Numbered from the stretch's first letter, positions 53,649-62,123 are shown. The stretch is DNA of 64,000 nt from Pseudomonas sp. Irchel s3b2 (GCF_900187445.1 NZ_FYEB01000002.1:399511-463510), one strand, 5' to 3'. The notes: generated from the letters alone by a model not told the origin. Translations and numbers: made by a program.

Positions 53649-54506
53649 ATGCCTGCTTCCCGTCAAACTCAAGGTTCTACCCATCCTCCAGTTGCGGATA
53701 TCGCCTTCTCGCGAACTCTGTTGCTGGCTACCGATCTGCAGCAAAGCATCCTCGCCGAACTGGATCGCAGCGGCCCGAATCGTCTCGCTTATACCGCCTA
53801 TGGTTCGCAAATCAGCCAGCGTACGGCGGGCACCCACTTGGGGCTCAACGGGCAACTCAGAGAGCGCGCCACCGGTTGGTATCACTTGGGCAATGGTCAT
53901 CGTGTGTATAACCCGGTGTTGATGCGGTTTCACAGCCCGGATCGGTTGAGCCCGTTTGGTAAGGGCGGGGTGAATACTTATGCCTATGCCATGGGAGACC
54001 CCATTAACTACACGGATCCTACGGGCGAATTCGTCGTCCCGCTATTCCAGGCTACTCAGCGAGTTCTGACCGTTGCGCTGCACAGTATTGTTCCCACAGC
54101 CATGATCTTTGGGCCGAAAGTGGCCGGGGCTGCATTGACGGCTACCCGTGTCAGCCTGTTGGGTTCTGCGGGTAGTGCCGTAGGGGCGGTTATGCAGCTG
54201 GCGGGCAACCCGATCGGAATCTACGTCTCCACCGCAGGAACGGCAGCCTTGGTGGGCGGTGCGATTACCCGCGGCGCTATTGCGCTCCAAAGTGCTGCCA
54301 AGGGCATCGGGTTGTGGAAAACGCTGAAAGGTAACGTCAGGAATATTCTGGGATTGCCTGAAATAAAGAAACCCATTCAAACGATCGATTCGGAAGTAAA
54401 GACCGTGAGTTCAACCGTGGTCTCAATAGCGGATTCAAGCTTATCCAGTACACGCAGTTCACCAGTGGATAAGTCCAGGGATATCAGGATGCCTGAAGGG
54501 CGTTGA
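53649..54506 (+). CDS. Orphan RHS repeat-associated core protein
   Basis: A 285-residue protein. Residues about 45-125 are an RHS/TccC core end (AYTAYGSQISQ, LGLNGQLRERATGWYHLGNGHRVYNPVLMRFHSPDRLSPFGKGGVNTYAYAMGDPINYTDPTGEF). After the core the usual variable tail is rich in Ala/Gly/Val with several hydrophobic stretches (ALHSIVPTAMIFG, LGSAGSAVGAVMQLAGNPIGIYVSTAGTAALVGGAI). No long YD-repeat part precedes it, so it is a stand-alone cassette-like fragment or a short family member. Tail activity unknown; no immunity gene is recognised. Start at 53649 is the best of several. Confidence 0.75.
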   Translation: MPASRQTQGSTHPPVADIAFSRTLLLATDLQQSILAELDRSGPNRLAYTAYGSQISQRTAGTHLGLNGQLRERATGWYHLGNGHRVYNPVLMRFHSPDRLSPFGKGGVNTYAYAMGDPINYTDPTGEFVVPLFQATQRVLTVALHSIVPTAMIFGPKVAGAALTATRVSLLGSAGSAVGAVMQLAGNPIGIYVSTAGTAALVGGAITRGAIALQSAAKGIGLWKTLKGNVRNILGLPEIKKPIQTIDSEVKTVSSTVVSIADSSLSSTRSSPVDKSRDIRMPEGR

Positions 54507-54514
54507 GGGTGAAT

Positions 54515-54605
54515 TACCCACAACCGCTGTTAGCGCCTCTGTGGATAAGATGTTCGCTGTCCGCTACAGGCTATATAAAACTTGGCTTCCAGTGGATTGA
54601 TCAAA
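54515..54605. repeat. DnaA-box repeat unit 1
   Basis: TACCCACAACCGCTGTTAGC leads into TGTGGATAA (54540-54548), then TGTTCGC, CTATATA and GATCAAA (54599-54605, 59 bases after the box start). Confidence 0.7.
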
Positions 54606-54699
54606 TAATGTTCAACTGGGCCTTTTCCCTCGCGAATGTTTCCTCAAACGCCGAATTTTCGGGCTTTCAGCGGTTTTCCACAGCGTCTGTAAAGTTGCC

Positions 54700-54786
54700 C
54701 CCAAAGTCTGTTGGCGCTTCTGTGGATAAGGTGTTTGCCATCCTCTACACGCCATATACAACGTGCCCTGCAGGGTTTTGATCAAA
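54700..54786. repeat. DnaA-box repeat unit 2
   Basis: CCCCCAAAGTCTGTTGGCGC leads into TGTGGATAA (54721-54729), then TGTTTGC, CCATATA and GATCAAA (54780-54786, again 59 bases after the box start). The box lies 181 bp after that of unit 1. Confidence 0.7.
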
Positions 54787-54879
54787 AAACAATCAATACT
54801 TGCATGAAACCCTGCTTCTGGATAAGTCACGGTTTTTCTTCGGTTTTTTTAAAGAAAATTAGCCCTGCAGCCACAGTTG

Positions 54880-54969
54880 TCCCCATTAACTGTGGGTGGA
54901 GATGTGGATAACTTGTTCGCTAAACCCTGCAAGCCACGGCCCATATAGGCCACAACGCGATAGATCAAA
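54880..54969. repeat. DnaA-box repeat unit 3
   Basis: CCCCATTAACTGTGGGTGGA leads into TGTGGATAA (54903-54911), then TGTTCGC, CCATATA and GATCAAA (54963-54969, 60 bases after the box start). The box lies 182 bp after that of unit 2. Confidence 0.65.
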
Positions 54970-55048
54970 TTTCATACAGGTCTAAGGCACTTCCTTGACT
55001 TCGATCTATCGCCTGTCTTCACTCTCAGGGCACAAGGACAGCCGTCAC

Positions 55049-55057
55049 TTATCCACA
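55049..55057. promoter_or_regulatory. Perfect DnaA box, opposite orientation
   Basis: TTATCCACA, the reverse complement of the box in the three repeat units; closes the cluster. Confidence 0.6.
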
Positions 55058-55078
55058 TCTGGTTCAGGGAGAACGCGG

Positions 55079-55198
55079 ATGGATAGCCAGCTACATCGCT
55101 CACACCCAAGCCCCTGCGTGACCTGTGTACCGACACCCGCCACCTCGCTGCGTAAACGGATTCACCGTCGCGCCGCCAACCAGCGCGCTCGCTTATAG
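55079..55198 (+). CDS. Possible 39-residue basic peptide
   Basis: MDSQLHRSHPSPCVTCVPTP continues to a basic C-terminus (RKRIHRRAANQRARL) and TAG. GGGAGAACGCGG gives a plausible ribosome site 8 bases before the ATG. It lies between the DnaA-box repeats and the GMC oxidoreductase gene. No family is recognised; it could be a leader peptide or chance. Confidence 0.25.
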   Translation: MDSQLHRSHPSPCVTCVPTPATSLRKRIHRRAANQRARL

Positions 55199-55329
55199 CG
55201 CCTGAACCCTTTTCCCATGCCATACGCAGCTGCCATCGTGGTCCGACCGTGCCCGATGACCAGGCGTTCGCTCATCTATCGATTGCAGGCAACCACAGAG
55301 TTGCCCATCTGCCTGAGAGGAAATGACCC

Positions 55330-58300
55330 ATGACACGGATCGCCACGCCCATCAGTGACATCAAGGAACATTACGACGTGATCGTCATCGGCTCTGGCTA
55401 CGGCGGCGGGATCGCGGCGTCGCGTCTGTCCCGGGCCGGCAAGCGCGTATGCCTGCTGGAGCGAGGCCGGGAAATCCAGCCCGGCGAGTACCCCAATACG
55501 ATGCTGGCGGCCACTGAAGAGCTGCAAGTCCATGACCCGGACGGGCACATCGGTTCGCGTACCGGGTTGTTCGACTTGCACGTCAACGCCCAGCAGAACG
55601 TGGTGGTCGGCTGTGGCCTGGGCGGCACCTCGCTGATCAACGCCAACGTCGCGCTGGAACCGGAACCCGGCGTGTTCGATGATCCGCGCTGGCCGCTGGC
55701 GGTGCGTGAACATCGCGACACGCTGCTCAAGGAGGGTTACGCCCGGGCTCGGGAGATGCTCAAACCCAATCCGTACCCGAACACCGCACCCAACCTGCCC
55801 AAACTGGACGCCAATAAAAAGTCCGCGGACTACCTCAAGCAAGACACGCATTTCTACAAACCGCCGATCAACGTGACCTTCGACAAGCTGCCGAACAATC
55901 TCAACCACGTCGGCGTCGAGCAATTACCGTGCAACCACTGCGGCGACTGCGTGTCGGGCTGTAACAACAAGGCCAAGAACACCACGCTGATGAATTACCT
56001 GCCGGATGCCTGGAACCACGGCGCGGAGATTTTCTGCCAGGCCGAGGTTCGGCATCTGGAGCGCGACGCCGACGGCGACGGCTGGATCGTGCATTTCCAA
56101 TACCTGGACAGCGGCCGCGAGAAGTTCTCGGCACCGACGCTGTTCGTCAAGGCTGACGTCGTTGTGGTATCGGCGGGGACCCTGGGTTCCACCGAAATCC
56201 TCCTGCGTTCTCGTGACAAAGGTCTGGCAACGTCCGATCAGCTCGGCGAGAACATGAGCGGCAACGGCGACATCCTCGGTTTCGGCCACAACTGCGACCA
56301 GCCGATCAACGGCATCGGTTTCGGCGCGCACCCGGCCAGTGAAATGAAACCGGTCGGCCCGTGCATCACTTCGATCATCGACATGCGCACCGAAGGCGAC
56401 TGGCGCAGCCGCATGGTCATCGAAGAGGGCTCGATCCCCGGCGCGCTCGGCCGGCCCATGGTGCCGAGCATGGCCGCGTTCGCCGGGTTGATCGGCAAGC
56501 CCACCGATGACAGTTTCAGCGGCAAGCTCAAGTATGCGGCGCGCGAAACCGAAAGCTTCCTGCGCGGCCCGTATCACGGTGCCCTGCATAACATGCAGAC
56601 CTACCTGATCATGAGCCACGATGACGGCAAGGGGCGCATGGTGCTCGACAGTAAGGATCAGCTGCGCATCGACTGGCCGGGTGTTGGCGAGCAGGAAAAC
56701 GTCAAGCTCGGCAACGAGCGGCTGCACCAGAGCACCAAGGCCTTGGGCGGGATCTGGGTCGAGAATCCGATCTGGACCGAATTGCTCAAACACAGCATCG
56801 TGTCCGTTCACCCGTTGGGCGGTTGCGTGATGGGCGAGGACGCGGAGCAGGGCGTGGTCAACCACAAGGGGCAGGTATTCAGCAGCACCAGTGGCACCCA
56901 TGTCTATGCCGGGTTGTACGTGACCGACGGCGCAGTGATTCCGACCTCCCTGGCGGTCAATCCGCTGCTGACCATCTCCGCCGTGAGCGAGCGCAACATG
57001 GGCCTGCTGGCCGCCGATCGCGGTTGGCACATCGACTACACGCTGCCCTCGGCACCACGCAAACAGGTGACGCCGCCGACCCTCGGTGTGCAGTTCACCG
57101 AAACCATGAAGGGCTATTTCTCCAAAGGCTTCACCCAGCCCCAGGGCACCGATCTCAAACTCTATGAGGCGGCGGCTAAACGCGGCGAGTCGGATAACTC
57201 GCCGATCGAGTTCACCCTGACCATCACCGCTAATGATCTCAACCGCATGATCAAGGAGCCGGAACACGCCGCGACGCTGGTCGGCACGCTGAATGCGCCG
57301 GGCCTGTCACCAGAACCGCTGACCGCTAGCAATGGCGTGTTCAACCTGTTCGAGGAATATCAGGAACAAGTCGGCGTGCGGCACATGAATTACGACATGA
57401 AACTGACCGCCGAGGACGGCTGCGATTATTACTTCAGCGCGTTCAAGACCGTACCGGAAGACAACGGTGTGCTGAACGTCTGGCACGACACCAGCACCCT
57501 CTATGTGACGCTGTATCGTGGATCTGACAAGACCGGCGAGGTGATTGGTTCGGGTGTGATGCACATCCAGCCGGCCGATTTCGCCAAGCAAATGACCACC
57601 ATGAAGGTGCTCAACGCGCGCAACGAGCGCGAGCGTATCGATGGGCTGGCGCGGTTCGGCAAGTTCTTCGCCGGGATATTGTGGGAAAGCTACGGCGGAG
57701 TGTTCGCCGGCGACATCTATTTCAACCCCGATGCGCCGCCGCGGCAGAAACGGCCGTTGGATGCGCCAACCCCGAGTGTGCAGTTCTTCCAGACCGAAGA
57801 CAGCGTTCAGCTACGCCTGACCCGCTATCAGGGCGGCAGCAAAGGGCCGGTGATGTTGGTGCATGGTTTGGGAGTGGGCTCGAATATTTTCTCCACCGAT
57901 ACCATCCAGACCAACCTGCTGGAGTACCTGTGCAAGCACGAGTACGACGTCTGGCTGCTGGATTTGCGGGTGAGCATTCTGTTGCCTGCGAGCAAGAAGG
58001 AATGGAACGGCGACCAGATTGCGCAGTACGACTTCAAGGCCGCCATCGCGCAGATCCAGCAGGCAACCAAGGCAGCGGACGTGCAATGCGTGGTGCATTG
58101 CTACGGCGCGACGACTTTCTTCATGTCGCTGTTGGCCGGGTTGCAGGGCGTGCGTTCGGTGGTGTGTTCGCAGATTGCTGCGGACACGGTGGTCGCTACA
58201 GCCACAGGGCTCAAGGCCGGTCTGCACCTGCCGGGGATGCTCGACGCCATCGGCATCAAATCCCTCACCGCCTACGCCGACAACAAGGAGAGCTGGTTCA

Positions 58301-58788
58301 ACAAACTCTACGACAAGGCCCTCAACGGCTACGCCCGCATCGAGGCTCAGGGCTACTGCACCAACCCGGTATGCCATCGCATCACCTTCATGTATGCGTC
58401 GCTGTACCGCCACGACACCCTCAATGAAACCCTGCATGACAACCTGCACGAGCTGTTCGGCGAATCGAACATGCAGACCTTCGAACACTTGGCGTTGATT
58501 CTGCGCAAAGGCCATCTGGTGGACTTCAAGGGCCAGGACGTCTACATGCCGCACTTCGACCGACTGACCATGCCGATCTGCTTCATCAGCGGCGAAGACA
58601 ACCAATGCTACCTGCCCGAAAGCACGCTCAAGACCTATGAACGCGTGTGCAAAGCCCATGGCCCGGAGCGCTACAGCCGGCATGTTGTGCCGGGTTACGG
58701 GCATATCGACTGCATGTTCGGCAAGAACGCGGTGCTCGATGTGTACCCGATCATCCTGCAACACCTGGAGAAAACGGCCCTCGGCTAG
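55330..58788 (+). CDS. GMC oxidoreductase (cholesterol oxidase-like) fused to an alpha/beta hydrolase
   Basis: An 1152-residue protein. Residues about 1-570 are a GMC flavoprotein (VIGSGYGGGIAASRLSRAGKRVCLLERG; GLGGTSLINANV; C-terminal HPLGGCVMG) with a ferredoxin-like cysteine cluster CNHCGDCVSGC at about 200. Residues about 590-800 form a beta-rich linker domain. Residues about 820-1152 are an alpha/beta hydrolase (LVHGLGVGSNIF), with Cys924 in HCYGA where Ser is usual and His1125 in GYGHID. No signal peptide. Family resemblance is to cholesterol oxidases, but the substrate is unknown. GAGAGGAAAT precedes the ATG; first of a three-gene unit. Confidence 0.88.
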   Translation: MTRIATPISDIKEHYDVIVIGSGYGGGIAASRLSRAGKRVCLLERGREIQPGEYPNTMLAATEELQVHDPDGHIGSRTGLFDLHVNAQQNVVVGCGLGGTSLINANVALEPEPGVFDDPRWPLAVREHRDTLLKEGYARAREMLKPNPYPNTAPNLPKLDANKKSADYLKQDTHFYKPPINVTFDKLPNNLNHVGVEQLPCNHCGDCVSGCNNKAKNTTLMNYLPDAWNHGAEIFCQAEVRHLERDADGDGWIVHFQYLDSGREKFSAPTLFVKADVVVVSAGTLGSTEILLRSRDKGLATSDQLGENMSGNGDILGFGHNCDQPINGIGFGAHPASEMKPVGPCITSIIDMRTEGDWRSRMVIEEGSIPGALGRPMVPSMAAFAGLIGKPTDDSFSGKLKYAARETESFLRGPYHGALHNMQTYLIMSHDDGKGRMVLDSKDQLRIDWPGVGEQENVKLGNERLHQSTKALGGIWVENPIWTELLKHSIVSVHPLGGCVMGEDAEQGVVNHKGQVFSSTSGTHVYAGLYVTDGAVIPTSLAVNPLLTISAVSERNMGLLAADRGWHIDYTLPSAPRKQVTPPTLGVQFTETMKGYFSKGFTQPQGTDLKLYEAAAKRGESDNSPIEFTLTITANDLNRMIKEPEHAATLVGTLNAPGLSPEPLTASNGVFNLFEEYQEQVGVRHMNYDMKLTAEDGCDYYFSAFKTVPEDNGVLNVWHDTSTLYVTLYRGSDKTGEVIGSGVMHIQPADFAKQMTTMKVLNARNERERIDGLARFGKFFAGILWESYGGVFAGDIYFNPDAPPRQKRPLDAPTPSVQFFQTEDSVQLRLTRYQGGSKGPVMLVHGLGVGSNIFSTDTIQTNLLEYLCKHEYDVWLLDLRVSILLPASKKEWNGDQIAQYDFKAAIAQIQQATKAADVQCVVHCYGATTFFMSLLAGLQGVRSVVCSQIAADTVVATATGLKAGLHLPGMLDAIGIKSLTAYADNKESWFNKLYDKALNGYARIEAQGYCTNPVCHRITFMYASLYRHDTLNETLHDNLHELFGESNMQTFEHLALILRKGHLVDFKGQDVYMPHFDRLTMPICFISGEDNQCYLPESTLKTYERVCKAHGPERYSRHVVPGYGHIDCMFGKNAVLDVYPIILQHLEKTALG

Positions 58789-58807
58789 TCGTTAGACCGA
58801 GTTGGAT

Positions 58808-58876
58808 TCTTCGCGGGCAAGCCTCGCTCCTACAGGATTTATACCGTTATGTAGGAGCGAGGCTTGCCCGCGAAGG
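58808..58876. repeat. REP pair (compact)
   Basis: CTTCGCGGGCAAGCCTCGCT and inverted GTAGGAGCGAGGCTTGCCCG with a spacer of only about 20 bases, between the GMC-hydrolase and cytochrome genes. Confidence 0.88.
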
Positions 58877-58927
58877 CGATCTTTCAGGCGCTACACCTCG
58901 TGGGTCATGCACAAGGAAATGGATGCC

Positions 58928-60796
58928 ATGGACAGTTACATCCGCTGGTTTCAACGCTTCATCTGGCTAGGCATTGTGATGAACATGGTCTTCGCGATTC
59001 CGGCGCTGTTCGCGCCAGCATTGCTGACTTCGATGCTCGGGATGCCGCCGCAACTCTCCGATCCGTGGCTGGAAAACGCCGGCATGCTGCTGGTGGGGAT
59101 CAGCCTGTTCTACATGCCGTCTGGCTTCAACGCACCCAAATACGTGGTGCATTCGTGGCTATGCGTGCTATCCCGATTGGTCGCCGTGGCGTTCTGGATC
59201 TACCTGATCAACACCAGCAACCAGGCTCAGGTATTCGTGCCGATGCTGCTGGGCGATCTGAGCATGTTTCTGATCCTCGGGATTCTGCTGTACCTGGGCA
59301 GCGCGCCGGCCAATCGACCCGTGGCGTTGCTTCGCGACGGCTGGCATGAATGGCGCGCAGCCTGGGCGCGACGCTGGCAGCGGCACAGCTTCAAGGTCGC
59401 CACGCTGGTCGTGGTACTGGCGCTGGGGTTTATCGGCTACGAAACCTGGTACCAGATGCTGCGGGTGGTGCCGGCAGAGCAATACGCCTCCGATGAGGAC
59501 CACTACAAGTACGGCGCCATCGGCCTGGGCATCGAGGCGCGGATTCCCTATTACCTGTTCGCCGTGTTGCCGCAAATGTGCCCGGATAAACTGCCCAAAC
59601 CCGGCGGCTACGAAGTCTTCGGTTTCCTCTACGAGAACGGCAAGGACCTGCCGATCGGCATGGCCAAGCGGCAGATCGGCTACCCGACCGTGGAGCCCAA
59701 CTGCGCCCTTTGTCACACCGGTTCCTACCGGGCCAATACCAGCGAGGTCGCCATCCCGGTGGCCACCGCGCCGGCCAATACCCTGCAACTGCAGGCCTTC
59801 CAGTGGTTCGCCTACAATTGCGCCAGTGACCCGAACTTCACCCCAGACGCGGTGATGACGGCGATCAACAGCAAGTTCCAGCTCGGCTTTTTCGAGCGCT
59901 TGTACAACCGCTACGTGATCATTCCGATGGCCACCAGCGCACTGGTCAAGCAGAAACAGGCCTACGCCTGGCAACGACTGCGCGCACCGCAAGGGCCGGG
60001 GCGCACCGACACCTTCAACCCGACGAAAATGGTGGTGTTCGGCTTCCCGGATGACTCGACCATAGGCACCGTCGACTTGCCGCAAGTGTGGAATCAGAAG
60101 CCTCGGGAGTCGCTGTACCTGCACTGGGACGGCAACAACAACGACATCCATGAGCGCAACTACGCGGCGGCCATGGCCGTGGGTGCGACGCCGGAGTCGG
60201 TATTGCCGGCCAGTTTCAACCGAGTGACCAACTGGTTGCTGGGCCACAAAGCACCGGCATGGCCGTTCGCGCTGGATCAGGCCAAGGTCGCACGGGGCAA
60301 ACCGGTCTGGGAAAACAACTGCGCCGGTTGCCACGATTTCGGCCGCACCGACACCGGTCAGGTCACCACCAGCATTGATGAACTGGGCACCGATCCCCAT
60401 CGGCTGAACTCGTTCACCACAGGTTTGGTGACGGCTTTCCATGGCTTCAAGAAATCACCGTTCGACTTTGGCGCCTATCGCAAGACCCAGAGCTATAGCA
60501 ACACGCCCACCGACGGCGTCTGGTTGCGCGCGCCGTACTTGCACAACGGTTCGGTGCCGACCCTTTGGGACTTGCTGCAACCACCGGAAAAGCGGCCACT
60601 GGTGTTCTTCACCGGCTCCGATGTGTACGACCAGGACAAGGTCGGCTTCGTCACCAGTGGCCAGCAGATGAAGGCCTCGGCAGACTTCAAATACGACACC
60701 CGTCTGGAGGGCAACCACAACGGCGGCCACCTGTACGGCACGCAGCTGTCGGAACTCGATAAGCGGGCGCTCATCGAGTTCATGAAAACCCTGTGA
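58928..60796 (+). CDS. Membrane-anchored di-heme c-type cytochrome
   Basis: A 622-residue protein. Five hydrophobic helices lie in the first 180 residues (FIWLGIVMNMVFAIPALFAPALL, MLLVGISLFYM, VLSRLVAVAFWIYLI, LLGDLSMFLILGILLYLG, ATLVVVLALGFIGYETW), which would place the rest in the periplasm. Two heme c sites are C259-ALC-H263 and C465-AGC-H469; the region around the second, with YLHNGSVPTLWDLL near the end, resembles other periplasmic di-heme oxidase-like proteins. The start at 58928 is favoured (AAGGAAATGG upstream); in-frame ATGs at 58907 and 58919 are alternatives. It probably takes electrons from the GMC flavoprotein. Confidence 0.85.
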   Translation: MDSYIRWFQRFIWLGIVMNMVFAIPALFAPALLTSMLGMPPQLSDPWLENAGMLLVGISLFYMPSGFNAPKYVVHSWLCVLSRLVAVAFWIYLINTSNQAQVFVPMLLGDLSMFLILGILLYLGSAPANRPVALLRDGWHEWRAAWARRWQRHSFKVATLVVVLALGFIGYETWYQMLRVVPAEQYASDEDHYKYGAIGLGIEARIPYYLFAVLPQMCPDKLPKPGGYEVFGFLYENGKDLPIGMAKRQIGYPTVEPNCALCHTGSYRANTSEVAIPVATAPANTLQLQAFQWFAYNCASDPNFTPDAVMTAINSKFQLGFFERLYNRYVIIPMATSALVKQKQAYAWQRLRAPQGPGRTDTFNPTKMVVFGFPDDSTIGTVDLPQVWNQKPRESLYLHWDGNNNDIHERNYAAAMAVGATPESVLPASFNRVTNWLLGHKAPAWPFALDQAKVARGKPVWENNCAGCHDFGRTDTGQVTTSIDELGTDPHRLNSFTTGLVTAFHGFKKSPFDFGAYRKTQSYSNTPTDGVWLRAPYLHNGSVPTLWDLLQPPEKRPLVFFTGSDVYDQDKVGFVTSGQQMKASADFKYDTRLEGNHNGGHLYGTQLSELDKRALIEFMKTL

Positions 60797-60822
60797 TTCC
60801 ACTACGGATGGAGGAAGGCGAC

Positions 60823-62070
60823 ATGTCATTGGTCAGTCATTGGGAACACGAGTACGACAAGGTCAAAGTGCGGTTGCATGGTTTGCTCACGCGGGTGGAA
60901 ATGGCCTGGATGAAGCTCGTCAGTGAGCTCGAACCCCAGGAGTTCGAAGCCATCATTGCGCTGCTCAAACGCGGCCACGATCAGGCGCAGTACGTGCTCA
61001 AGCATGGCGAGTTGCCGGACGATCAGCCGGGCGTGCCGTGGGAGTTGGCCCATGGCTTGTCGATCCTGCGCATCGGCAATGCCAGCCCGTTGCCGCAAAC
61101 GGTGGATGAGTTACAAACCCGAGTGCTGAAGGACGGCAGTCTGCTCGGTTGCCGCAAATGGGAACTGCTCGACCTGTTATGGAGTGAAGCCCTGCTGAAA
61201 TGGATCGAAAACCTGCGGCATCACGCGCCATTCGCCACTGACCCGGCGTTGGTGAAAATGGATCGCAACGTGACCTTGGCGATCGCCGGCGACTGGGGCA
61301 CCGGACCGTTCGACAGCCATGCCCCGGCGGTGGCGGTGGCGAATCAGATGCAACTGGCCCGGGCCAATTTCACCATTCACCTGGGGGATGTGTATTACGC
61401 CGGCACCCATTCCCAGGAAGACGTGGACATGGCCGGCTGGCCAATGGGCACGCAAGGCTCTTTCACTCTCAATTCCAACCACGAGATGTACAGCGGCGCC
61501 CACGGCTATTTCAAGGAACTGGCCAAGCGTTTTCCGGCGCAGCAGGGCACCAGTTACTTCGCGCTGTACAACGACGATTGGCTGGTGATCGGCCTCGACA
61601 CGGCGTATGCCTCGGACGCCATGAACCTGTACATGGATGGCACCCTGAACCAACCGCAGATCGACTGGATGAAAAGCCTGCCCCAACGCAAGAAGATCAT
61701 GGTGCTCAGTCATCACCAGGGCTTCGACATTTCCGGGCACAACAAGACCACGCTGTATCAACCCGTCTGCGATGCCTTGGGCCGCGAGCCGGATTACTGG
61801 TATTGGGGGCATTTGCACAACGGCATCTGCTACGCCGCTCAAGGCGGGTTGCACGCGCGTTGCGCCGGGCACGGGGCGATTCCCTATGGCAATGCCAGCG
61901 AACTGAACGGACATTCGCGGGTGCTGTGGTCGGAAACGCAAAATGCACGGGATGCGGCGTACCCGGATCGGGTGTTGAATGGTTATGTGAAGGTGCGGCT
62001 GGTGGGGGAGAACATCGTCGAGGAGTTTATTGCGGAGGATGGATCGGTGCGGTGGTCTTCAGCCCAATGA
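60823..62070 (+). CDS. Calcineurin-type metallophosphoesterase
   Basis: A 415-residue protein. Residues about 150-400 carry the metallophosphoesterase metal motifs in order: AGDWGTG, HLGDVYYAG, NSNHEM, LSHHQG and GHLHNG. The N-terminal 145 residues are helical and of unknown role. No signal peptide. The start MSLVSHWEHEYD follows GGAGGAAGGCG; the gene begins 26 bases after the cytochrome gene, so it belongs to the same unit. Substrate unknown. Confidence 0.87.
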   Translation: MSLVSHWEHEYDKVKVRLHGLLTRVEMAWMKLVSELEPQEFEAIIALLKRGHDQAQYVLKHGELPDDQPGVPWELAHGLSILRIGNASPLPQTVDELQTRVLKDGSLLGCRKWELLDLLWSEALLKWIENLRHHAPFATDPALVKMDRNVTLAIAGDWGTGPFDSHAPAVAVANQMQLARANFTIHLGDVYYAGTHSQEDVDMAGWPMGTQGSFTLNSNHEMYSGAHGYFKELAKRFPAQQGTSYFALYNDDWLVIGLDTAYASDAMNLYMDGTLNQPQIDWMKSLPQRKKIMVLSHHQGFDISGHNKTTLYQPVCDALGREPDYWYWGHLHNGICYAAQGGLHARCAGHGAIPYGNASELNGHSRVLWSETQNARDAAYPDRVLNGYVKVRLVGENIVEEFIAEDGSVRWSSAQ

Positions 62071-62099
62071 TCGTTCCCACGCGGAGCGTGGGAACGATC
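62069..62099. repeat. 31-bp palindrome (GATCGTTCCCACGC type)
   Basis: GATCGTTCCCACGC, centre GGA, GCGTGGGAACGATC. It overlaps the stop of the phosphoesterase gene and lies 25 bases before the end of convergent gbcA, so it may terminate or stabilise both transcripts. Confidence 0.85.
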
Positions 62100-62123
62100 T
62101 ATCAAAGCCTGTTCGCGATTCTT

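Larger units (their letters stand above)
54507..55329. other. Repeat-rich noncoding block with DnaA boxes
   Basis: 823 bases, AT-richer than its surroundings. It contains three degenerate tandem repeats about 181 bp apart, each with a perfect TGTGGATAA, a fourth perfect box in the opposite orientation, several one-mismatch boxes, and an inverted GCGATAGATC / GATCTATCGC pair (54958 and 55004). A possible short gene lies at 55079-55198. Confidence 0.7.

Noticed and set aside
54515..54969. CRISPR-like array
   Set aside because: Only three diverged units with an 181-bp period and no short identical repeats; DnaA-box spacing explains the regularity better.
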